Shown here: positions 1 to 5,792 of the stretch, one piece after another
How the letters are laid out: every line of letters begins with the position of its first letter
How positions within the stretch are numbered: the first letter of the stretch is position 1
Source: Clostridia bacterium
GTDB lineage: Bacteria > Bacillota > Clostridia > Oscillospirales > CAG-272
Reading direction: 5' to 3'
Assembly (NCBI GenBank): GCA_017420845.1
Contig: JAFQOC010000303.1
Coordinates: forward strand, 1-9,463
Length of the DNA: 9,463 nucleotides
Made by a program: the position numbers and the translations under genes
The notes under the pieces: generated by a model
What the model saw: the letters and a program-made list of their open reading frames with translations, nothing else
The model's database searches: none
What the model was told of the DNA's origin: nothing

Positions 1-76
1 GAGGGAACGTGGGTGGCCTCACCCCGATAAACTGCAATTTGCCAACCTGCGTCATCATTCCCAGCATATGCGGCTC

Positions 77-116
77 AAAACAAAAAGCTACCCGCAGACC
101 ATTGGATCTGCGGGTA
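77..116 (-). terminator. Intrinsic terminator after the NTF2-like gene
   Basis: Read on the minus strand, a perfect 10 bp stem (TACCCGCAGA pairing with TCTGCGGGTA, at 107-116 and 89-98) encloses an 8-base loop and is followed by GC and then the T-rich run TTTTTGTTTT. It starts 7 bases after the stop codon of the 126 aa gene. It is therefore the expected end of the two-gene transcript that begins near position 2970. The T-run lies only on the minus-strand 3' side, so it acts in that direction. Confidence 0.92.
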
Positions 117-123
117 TGGAGCA

Positions 124-504
124 TTATTTGTGCAGTAACGCTTTGATGATCTTACCGCTGTCCTGCTCGATGACCACGAAGCCTCCCGCGTGGGGAAAAT
201 AGTTCTTGGTCACCAGCCATAGACGGGCCTCGGGATCGTAGGAGACCGTGACCGCGCCGAACAGATGCTTTCCTGTCAGTTGGTCTATGACGGCTCCGCC
301 AACCGCGGCGGCGGTCCTCGCGTCGGGGATATACCCGAGTTCGGGGTAGTAGTTGTTATCCTCGGAAAAATCATCCAGATATGCCTGAACGTCCATTTCC
401 ACCTCATAAGTGACCGGGGGAGTGGCGAACAGCAGGACGCAACCGCCCGACAGAATGATCACGGCTTCGGCTATGCAAAGCCAGAACCAAATCTTCTTTT
501 TCAT
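124..504 (-). CDS. Membrane-anchored NTF2-fold immunity-like (YbbC/YhhH-type) protein, 126 aa
   Basis: This is a small protein of uncertain role. Residues 1-28 form a positively charged start (MKKK) and one hydrophobic segment, so it is probably anchored with the rest outside. A Cys at 22 follows LSGG, a poor lipobox, so a plain membrane anchor is more likely than lipidation. Residues 59-126 show the pattern of the NTF2-fold immunity family: an IPDARTAAAVGGAV helix, a short linker with GKHLFG, a strand around LWLVT, a glycine pair, then a last strand VVIEQDSGKIIK. Members of that family are often found with polymorphic toxins, but many are orphan surface proteins. The start is supported by AAAGGAAT six bases upstream. 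It sits 46 nt downstream of the 797 aa lipoprotein gene with no terminator or promoter visible between, so the two are probably cotranscribed. No toxin is next to it. The family call rests on pattern only, without a search. Confidence 0.72.
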   Translation of the reverse strand: MKKKIWFWLCIAEAVIILSGGCVLLFATPPVTYEVEMDVQAYLDDFSEDNNYYPELGYIPDARTAAAVGGAVIDQLTGKHLFGAVTVSYDPEARLWLVTKNYFPHAGGFVVIEQDSGKIIKALLHK

Positions 505-509
505 GGAGA

Positions 510-516
510 TTCCTTT
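510..516 (-). promoter_or_regulatory. Ribosome binding site of the NTF2-like gene
   Basis: On the minus strand AAAGGAA lies five bases before the ATG at 504. It supports this start and independent translation of the second gene in the transcript. Confidence 0.7.
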
Positions 517-550
517 CAGCTATTGGGCACTTCTGTTGTGTCGAATGGAC

Positions 551-2944
551 TTACTTGTTGTAGATCTCCACCTCGCACAGGGAGAACAGGTGGCCGTCGT
601 TGAAGCCTGCCTGATCGCGGAGGGAGTAGCCCACGATGCGGACATAGCGGGCCTTGACGTTCTCCAACTCGCACTCAAAGGGCTGTTGACCCTGGCGCTT
701 CTCGGGGCACTCGCCCTCAAAGACGTTTTGGTAGGTCTTGCCGTCCTCGGAGACCTCGATACGGAACTTATAGGGGAAATAATCGTCCCCCGAGCGGCCG
801 AAGAGGACCACCTTGTCCAGATCGTAGGCGTAGGCCAGGTCGATCAGCACCCACTCCTCGCCGTGATCGGCGGTGGGGTGGCGATTGATCGCCGAAGTCC
901 AAGCGCCCGACTCGCGGCTGCCGTTGGTCAAGCCCGAGGGCTCCCAGCCCGTGACGTGGCTGGAGGCGGTGACGCCCCGGTCAAGGGCAATATTGGTACC
1001 TGCAGGCTCACTGCCGGGGATGAGATAAAGGTTCGCGTTATCGGGAGCGAGTACCGATCCGTCGTCGTTGTAGACCTCGATCTCGGCGATCTCAAAGCCC
1101 CCTGCGGCACAGCCCTTGGTCACGTTCATACGGATATAGCGGGCCTCCATAGCCTCAAAGGTGAAGCTGGGGATGGCGGTGAGGCAGTCGGTGTAGTTCT
1201 TCTTCTCCACCACCTTAACCCAAGTCTCGCCGTCGGTAGAGACCTCAACGGTGAACTCCGTGGGGAAGGTCTGGCCGCGGGTAAACTTGGTGCCTGTGGG
1301 GTAGTAGTCCACGCGGTTGATGATGACGGGACGGCCCAGATCCACCTCCACAAAGCCCGTGTTCTTGGTGGAGCGGTAGCCGAGGGCGGTAGGAATACTG
1401 TTGTCACGGATGCCGTCGGTGAGGGTGTAGGCGTAGTAGCCGCCGCCGTGGACCGAGGACTCCACAGCGGGTGCCTTGCCCTCGGCAAGGTTGGCGGACT
1501 TGTCCCAGACCTTATCCACGATGTTGTCGTGCTGACCCACGGCCAAGAGGAAGAAGCCGCCGGGTTCAAAGGTAAAGGTAACCTTGCCCGAGGAGATATC
1601 CAGCTCCTCGTAGGTGCCGCCGTTGAGGTTGTAGAGGTGGGTGATCTGATCGGTCAGCTCGAACTCGTAGGTGGCTTCCTTCTTGTAGTTCTTGTTGACC
1701 AGCATGATGTAGTCACGGCCCGTCTCTCTGTCCTCCATGAGGGAGATGATGACGCCGTAGCGGGCCTTGGGCTTGGCGTACAGCGGCACGTCGGCGGGAT
1801 CGCATCGGGTGATGCCGGTCTCGCTACCGCCCGTGTGGTGGACCTCCAGGGCTTCCAGGCGGGCCAGCACGGGGCCAACCTTGAGGATCTGGCCGTTGAT
1901 GGAAGCCACGTCGTCGTAGATATCGGTCTTCTCTCCGTAGGGGGAGATGATGGCGTAATCCTTGGGATCGCAGAAGCCCGTGGTCCACCAGGTGAAGTAG
2001 GTCATGGACTTGAGGCCGTAGGCCAGGCCAGCCGAGGTGTGGTAGCGGATCTCGCCGCCGTCGGTACGGCGGAAGTTGCCGCCCTCACCGATGGACTGGA
2101 TGTAGAAGGCGGTGGGCACGTCGTACTTCAATCCGATCTCGCGGAACATATTGAGGTTATAGAACATATCGGGGTCGCCGCCGTTGTAGGGGAAGGGGTA
2201 GTGATCGTAGCAGAGGGTACCGTAGTTCTCCTTCCCTGCCTCAATGACGGTGTCCTCCACGTGGCCTTGGTAGTTCTCAAAGACCCAGGTCGCCCAGTAG
2301 GGGAGGAAGTTCAGTCTGGGGTTGATCCCCGCCTTCATGATGGCGCGGCAGGCGGCGGAGTAGACCCAAGGCTCGGCGGGCTCGTCGCGGACGTGGATAT
2401 CCGTGATGATGGGGTTCTTCTTCAGCTCGGTCATGTAGTCGATGATCTCCTGCTCGGTCATGCGGAGAAGATCCTTCCCATCCACGCCCACCGAATAGGC
2501 CACGTTGAGGCCCCGCTCGGCGGCCAGCTTGAGCTGTAGGTCATTGGCTTCCTTGTGGATTGCGCCCTCGCGGTTGGTGATCTCGATGAAGGTTACGTTG
2601 GCATCGCGGATCCAATCATACTGCTCGGGGGTGGTGTACTGGTAGGGAGGCTCCCAGAAGATGCCAATCTCAATGCTGTCTCCCCCCTCGGGAAAGACAT
2701 TCAGGGCGGGATCCTCCGGAGGATTCGTGATATTCTCGGTGGGGGCTTCGGTGGTTGCGTCCTCGGTCATATCCTCGGTCTCCTTTTCTGTGGGATCTTC
2801 GGGGGCGGGGGTGACCGCCTCGGTGGTGTCGGGGGTGGTTTCATCAGGCACCTCCGCGGGGTTGCAGGCGGCAAAGATCAAGGCCGTCAGCAGGCAGAGG
2901 GTGATTGTCATCAACAGCAGAGCTGTCAGGCGGATACGTCTCAT
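551..2944 (-). CDS. Surface lipoprotein with TIM-barrel glycoside-hydrolase-like domain and two F5/8 type C modules, 797 aa
   Basis: Probably a cell-surface carbohydrate-active enzyme; its substrate cannot be read from sequence. Residues 1-27 are a lipoprotein signal (MRRIR, hydrophobic stretch, lipobox FAAC with Cys 27). Residues 28-80 are a Thr/Glu/Pro-rich spacer that lifts the enzyme off the membrane. Residues ~88-365 show alternating strands of a (beta/alpha)8 barrel: IEIGIFWEPP, VTFIEIT, LNVAYSV, IHVRDEPAEP, RLNFLPYW, TLCYDHYPFPY, TAFYIQS, SMTYFTWW. Glu 188 in the strand-4 DEP motif is the candidate acid/base by analogy with clan GH-A. No Glu sits at the exact end of strand 7, though Glu 287 is close. 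Residues ~365-470 look like a C-terminal beta domain. Residues ~484-625 and ~648-796 are two F5/8 type C modules, each ending in ARYIR or ARYVRI and a final acidic strand. The Met at 2944 is preferred over one 20 codons upstream (3004), because it has an AAAGGAGA site, starts the signal peptide, and the upstream Met lies in the promoter. The exact hydrolase family is not recognised. Confidence 0.85.
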   Translation of the reverse strand: MRRIRLTALLLMTITLCLLTALIFAACNPAEVPDETTPDTTEAVTPAPEDPTEKETEDMTEDATTEAPTENITNPPEDPALNVFPEGGDSIEIGIFWEPPYQYTTPEQYDWIRDANVTFIEITNREGAIHKEANDLQLKLAAERGLNVAYSVGVDGKDLLRMTEQEIIDYMTELKKNPIITDIHVRDEPAEPWVYSAACRAIMKAGINPRLNFLPYWATWVFENYQGHVEDTVIEAGKENYGTLCYDHYPFPYNGGDPDMFYNLNMFREIGLKYDVPTAFYIQSIGEGGNFRRTDGGEIRYHTSAGLAYGLKSMTYFTWWTTGFCDPKDYAIISPYGEKTDIYDDVASINGQILKVGPVLARLEALEVHHTGGSETGITRCDPADVPLYAKPKARYGVIISLMEDRETGRDYIMLVNKNYKKEATYEFELTDQITHLYNLNGGTYEELDISSGKVTFTFEPGGFFLLAVGQHDNIVDKVWDKSANLAEGKAPAVESSVHGGGYYAYTLTDGIRDNSIPTALGYRSTKNTGFVEVDLGRPVIINRVDYYPTGTKFTRGQTFPTEFTVEVSTDGETWVKVVEKKNYTDCLTAIPSFTFEAMEARYIRMNVTKGCAAGGFEIAEIEVYNDDGSVLAPDNANLYLIPGSEPAGTNIALDRGVTASSHVTGWEPSGLTNGSRESGAWTSAINRHPTADHGEEWVLIDLAYAYDLDKVVLFGRSGDDYFPYKFRIEVSEDGKTYQNVFEGECPEKRQGQQPFECELENVKARYVRIVGYSLRDQAGFNDGHLFSLCEVEIYNK
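557..1003 (-). other. Second F5/8 type C (CBM32-like) module of the 797 aa lipoprotein
   Basis: Residues ~648-796 open with TNIALDRGVTASS, contain LTNGSRESGAW, the central strand EEWVLIDLAYAYDLDKVVL, a YKFRIEVSEDG strand, and close with ARYVRIVGYSL and CEVEIYNK. This is the full pattern of a discoidin-type sugar-binding sandwich. Such modules often bind terminal galactose, GalNAc or GlcNAc; the ligand here is not known. Confidence 0.85.
1070..1495 (-). other. First F5/8 type C (CBM32-like) module of the 797 aa lipoprotein
   Basis: Residues ~484-625 carry ANLAEGKAPAVESS, LTDGIRDN, GFVEVDLGRPVIINRVDYYP, FTVEVSTDGETWVKV, and ARYIRMNVTKG followed by IAEIEVYND. The order of motifs matches the second module, so the two are tandem copies that have diverged strongly. 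Confidence 0.85.
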
Positions 2945-2951
2945 AGAACAG

Positions 2952-2959
2952 TCTCCTTT
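2952..2959 (-). promoter_or_regulatory. Ribosome binding site that fixes the lipoprotein start at 2944
   Basis: AAAGGAGA on the minus strand ends 7 bases before the ATG at 2944, ideal spacing. The alternative in-frame ATG at 3004 has no such site and falls inside the promoter. Confidence 0.88.
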
Positions 2960-2975
2960 ACTGGGGGATATATAC

Positions 2976-3004
2976 ATAATACCATACTTTTCCCAAAATT
3001 GCAA
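2976..3004 (-). promoter_or_regulatory. Sigma-70-type promoter for the lipoprotein and NTF2-like genes
   Basis: On the minus strand, TTGCAA (2999-3004; 4 of 6 to TTGACA) is followed after 17 bases by TATTAT (2976-2981; 5 of 6 to TATAAT). Transcription would start near 2969, giving a 5' leader of about 25 nt that contains the ribosome binding site. The element sits in the AT-rich gap directly after the upstream terminator. GTAT occurs three times close together around the -10 box, which might be an operator, but this is weak. Confidence 0.75.
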
Positions 3005-3022
3005 GAGCAGATTTGTATATTT

Positions 3023-3056
3023 TTAAAAGGAACCCCACCGCCATGAAACGGTGGGG
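3023..3056 (-). terminator. Intrinsic terminator after the phosphatase lipoprotein gene
   Basis: On the minus strand a perfect 8 bp stem CCCCACCG/CGGTGGGG (3049-3056 with 3033-3040) encloses an 8-base loop and is followed by TTCCTTTT. It begins 9 nt after the stop codon of the 899 aa gene. It separates the GH84-acetyltransferase-phosphatase transcript from the next promoter. Confidence 0.9.
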
Positions 3057-3065
3057 CTTTGGGAT

Positions 3066-5765
3066 TCAGTCCTCCAGCAGAATATCGCGGATGGCGTTCA
3101 TCTCCTCCTCGGTGACACCGATACGGAGGAGGTAGGCCTCGACCTGCTCCTGCAGAGGCAGGGATGCGGAGGAATATGCCGCGAGACCGCTGATGAGGCT
3201 GTTGATGTTGGCGTTGTGGCTCTTGAACTCGTCGGGCTCGTCGATATCGTCGGTACCCGTCTCCGAGAGGAAGGAGGTGTAGAACTCGTGGACGACAGTC
3301 TCCTCATCCACGCCCAGAAGACCGAGGATCAGGAAGGCGGTGGTACCCGTGCGGTCACGGCCAACGGCGCAATGGAAGTTCATGGGGTAGTTGTTGGGAT
3401 CGGCGAAGGCCGCGATGGTCTGTCTGGTGGTCTCGTAGTTCTTCTCGTTGTAAATGTGAGTGTACCACTGCATACCGATGACGCGGCGCTTCACGGTGCT
3501 TCCGAGGCAGGGAGTGCCCGAGCCGCGGAGATCCAGCTCACACTTCACACCAAGCTCATTCACAATGAAATCCTTGGCGGCGGCGGAGCCGTCGTTGAGG
3601 TAGGCCGAGCGGAAGACCATGTTCTGCTTGACGCGTCTGCCATCGGTGGTCTTATACCCGCCCAGATCGCGGAAGTTGGAGATGCCCTCCAGCCCAAAGA
3701 AGCGGGGGTAGTAGGCGGTGGTGAAGGTGAAGAGCTGGGAGGTGGATTCCCCGTCGCTGACCTGCCAGAAATACTGACGGCCCATTTCCAGATTGCAGAC
3801 GCTGATGCGGCACTCGGAGGCGGAGAGGACGATGGGCTGTGACAGTTCGCGGTTCTTGGAGAGGGTGACGGTGTAGGTCTTATCACCGCCCTTGGTGTCG
3901 GTCCAGGTCAGCTCGGCGGGGACGGGGATACAGAATTCGCCGTGCTTCACCTTGAACTTACCCGACTCCATGAAGGCGATGGAGGCATTCCATTGCTCCA
4001 CCACGTCGGGGGAGGCCAGGATCACGTTGGTATCACCGTCGTAGGGGGTCTGTAACAGGATGCTTCCCTCGTACTTGTCAAAGGGCACCGTCAGTGCATC
4101 CCCCGTCAGGGCCTCGCCCGAGAAGGCGAAGACCGAGTTCAGGGTCTCGCCGTCCACGGTGTAGATGGGAAGCCTTTGTGCGGTCACGGCGGCCTTGGAG
4201 AGGACCGATACCCGTACCGTCACCGAGTTGACACCCTCGCCCAGAAGCTCGGTGCGGACCTCCAGAGTGGGATCGTCCAGAAGCTCGGTGAGGAGATGGG
4301 CGATGTAGGCGTCCTTGTCGGGGGTATCGGCAGGGCAGATGAGGTCGGGAGAGGCGACCGTATTCATGGCCGAAATCAGCTGATCGGTGACCGAAGCGTC
4401 CAGGGGCGAGTAGGTAAAGGGGATATCCAGATGGAGAATATAGTTATCATTAGCGGTGACGCCGCGGACCAGGAGACGGTAGCGCTGACCCTCGGTGAGG
4501 TCACCCGCGTAGTCCAGCCACGCGTTGACGAAAAGGGTATGGAGGGTGCCTCCGTCCTGCTTCAGGATGTGGGGCTCACGCCAGATCACGGCGGGATCGT
4601 CGTAGCTGCCCGACTCGGGGATCAGGGCGTACTCGACGGTGGAAATGCCCTCCTTGGCGTCCATGGTGTTGTTCGTCAGAAGCACCATGCCCGAGGGATC
4701 GAAGGTCTCCTGCCATTGACCGAGATTATCGTGGGAGGCACCGAAGCTGCCTCTTGTGGTATCCAGCCACACGCCGCTGACGTGGGGAATGGTCACCTTG
4801 CTCTGGGCGGTGATGGTGGTGCCGTTGTTGAGCTTGGCGGTGGCGTCGTATCGGATGGAGCCGTCCATTTTGGTGTTGTTCTGGCGGTACTGATCCACCG
4901 TCACGGTGATCTCCGCACCCACCTTGGCGGTGGTAAAGCGCTCGGCGATGGTGGTGGCTATGGCCGAGGTCACATCACCGCGGGAGAAGAAGTTCCCCTC
5001 CAGCTCGTCGATGACCAGAAGCTTTTCGGGGTTGACGCAGACCGTCACCTCCTTGATCTCCACCGAGGCGTTCTCCTTGTTGCGGAACATGAGCTGGAAG
5101 GCGGACAGATTGCCGTCGCTGTCCCCCAGCTTACCCACGTTTGTCAGGTTGATATCCACCGTTTTGAATTCCTCGGAGGCTCCCGCGAGGGAGGGACACT
5201 CGTTGTGGAAGGTGGCGGTGGTAACCGAGTCGGAGGAGAGCACACGGAATACCGAGGTGGACAGCTCCTTGCTGGACTTGTAGGTCACGGTCATGCCCGT
5301 CACCGTGGAGATGGGAATGGGGGAGGCCAGGGTAACCGTCATGCCTGCCTGGCTGTTTGCCTGTGCGTGAGTGGACAGAAGGTATCCCTCGCAACCCTCC
5401 ACGTAACCGCACTCCTCGCAGGAGTTGGAGTCGTGGAGCTCCTCGGCCAGAGCGGAGGAGACGGCGAACACGCCGCTTTCGCCGTTGAACACCAGGTTCA
5501 CATCGGGGGCGGTGCGCTCACCCTCTGCCACCACGGTGGAGGACTTGCCGTCGGCTCCCTTGATGTCGGGGACGTTGTGGGACAGATCCTCGTAGGTCTC
5601 GCGGGGGGGATCCTCCTCGGGATCCGTGGTAGACTCGGTAGTAGAGGAATCTGTGGTTTCGGTGGAATCCGTGGTGACTTCCGGGGGAGTCGTAGGGGTG
5701 GTGCAGGCGGTCATAAGGGTCAGAACCGCCAGCAGCAGAGCAATCACGCGAAGAATATGTTTCAT
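3066..5765 (-). CDS. Surface lipoprotein with C-terminal tyrosine/dual-specificity phosphatase domain, 899 aa
   Basis: Predicted to remove phosphate from a protein, lipid or sugar outside the membrane; the substrate is unknown. Residues 1-21 are a lipoprotein signal with lipobox MTAC (Cys 21), followed by a Thr/Ser/Asp/Glu spacer (22-57). Residues ~90-245 look like a jelly-roll beta-sandwich, with a CEEC-x5-C cluster at 116-125. Residues 250-600 are unassigned alpha/beta and beta modules. Residues ~605-684 resemble a fibronectin III-like module (LTWTDTKGG, NLEMGRQYFWQVSDG, LFTFTT). Residues ~690-895 are the phosphatase: NFRDLGGY at 697-704, then the P-loop HCAVGRDRTG at 798-807, with Cys 799 as nucleophile and Arg 805 as phosphate binder. 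This pair of motifs is typical of the Y_phosphatase3 family (MptpB/LipA-like). All key P-loop residues are present. The start has AAAGGAAG four bases upstream. It is the last gene of its transcript, 27 nt after the acetyltransferase gene. Phosphatase call is strong; N-terminal module names are tentative. Confidence 0.9.
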   Translation of the reverse strand: MKHILRVIALLLAVLTLMTACTTPTTPPEVTTDSTETTDSSTTESTTDPEEDPPRETYEDLSHNVPDIKGADGKSSTVVAEGERTAPDVNLVFNGESGVFAVSSALAEELHDSNSCEECGYVEGCEGYLLSTHAQANSQAGMTVTLASPIPISTVTGMTVTYKSSKELSTSVFRVLSSDSVTTATFHNECPSLAGASEEFKTVDINLTNVGKLGDSDGNLSAFQLMFRNKENASVEIKEVTVCVNPEKLLVIDELEGNFFSRGDVTSAIATTIAERFTTAKVGAEITVTVDQYRQNNTKMDGSIRYDATAKLNNGTTITAQSKVTIPHVSGVWLDTTRGSFGASHDNLGQWQETFDPSGMVLLTNNTMDAKEGISTVEYALIPESGSYDDPAVIWREPHILKQDGGTLHTLFVNAWLDYAGDLTEGQRYRLLVRGVTANDNYILHLDIPFTYSPLDASVTDQLISAMNTVASPDLICPADTPDKDAYIAHLLTELLDDPTLEVRTELLGEGVNSVTVRVSVLSKAAVTAQRLPIYTVDGETLNSVFAFSGEALTGDALTVPFDKYEGSILLQTPYDGDTNVILASPDVVEQWNASIAFMESGKFKVKHGEFCIPVPAELTWTDTKGGDKTYTVTLSKNRELSQPIVLSASECRISVCNLEMGRQYFWQVSDGESTSQLFTFTTAYYPRFFGLEGISNFRDLGGYKTTDGRRVKQNMVFRSAYLNDGSAAAKDFIVNELGVKCELDLRGSGTPCLGSTVKRRVIGMQWYTHIYNEKNYETTRQTIAAFADPNNYPMNFHCAVGRDRTGTTAFLILGLLGVDEETVVHEFYTSFLSETGTDDIDEPDEFKSHNANINSLISGLAAYSSASLPLQEQVEAYLLRIGVTEEEMNAIRDILLED
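3345..3374 (-). other. Phosphatase P-loop (Cys-x5-Arg) codons
   Basis: These bases encode HCAVGRDRTG, residues 798-807 of the 899 aa lipoprotein. The invariant Cys, Gly, Arg and the following Thr are all intact. The position that is Lys in MptpB-type enzymes (GKDRTG) is Arg here. Confidence 0.9.
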
Positions 5766-5769
5766 GGTG

Positions 5770-5777
5770 CTTCCTTT
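5770..5777 (-). promoter_or_regulatory. Ribosome binding site of the phosphatase lipoprotein gene
   Basis: AAAGGAAG on the minus strand ends four bases before the ATG at 5765. It lies in the 27 nt gap after the acetyltransferase stop, which leaves no room for a separate promoter and supports cotranscription. Confidence 0.75.
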
Positions 5778-5792
5778 TTTTACTAAATTCGG

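Noticed and set aside
1..67. A minus-strand open frame beginning MLGMMTQVGK and running off the left edge
   Set aside because: It is only 22 codons long here, has no ribosome site and follows directly after the terminator. It cannot be told from chance without the adjoining sequence. Bases 1-75 show nothing else that I can support.
410..2539. A 709-codon open frame on the plus strand
   Set aside because: It lies opposite the 797 aa lipoprotein, whose domains, lipobox and ribosome site are clear. The translation is a low-complexity Val/Gly/Leu/Asp mix, as expected from the complement of GC-rich codons.
2705..2863. Repetitive-looking Thr/Glu/Pro coding stretch as a possible tandem repeat (and its counterpart at 5595-5702)
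   Set aside because: The bases do not form regular repeat units. These are ordinary low-complexity lipoprotein spacers.
2945..3004. A 20-codon N-terminal extension of the 797 aa lipoprotein starting at 3004
   Set aside because: The extension overlaps the promoter, lacks a ribosome site and would place a non-signal-like segment before the lipoprotein signal peptide.
4176..5786. A 536-codon open frame on the plus strand
   Set aside because: It is antisense to the phosphatase lipoprotein, has Gly/Val/His-rich composition and no recognisable domain.
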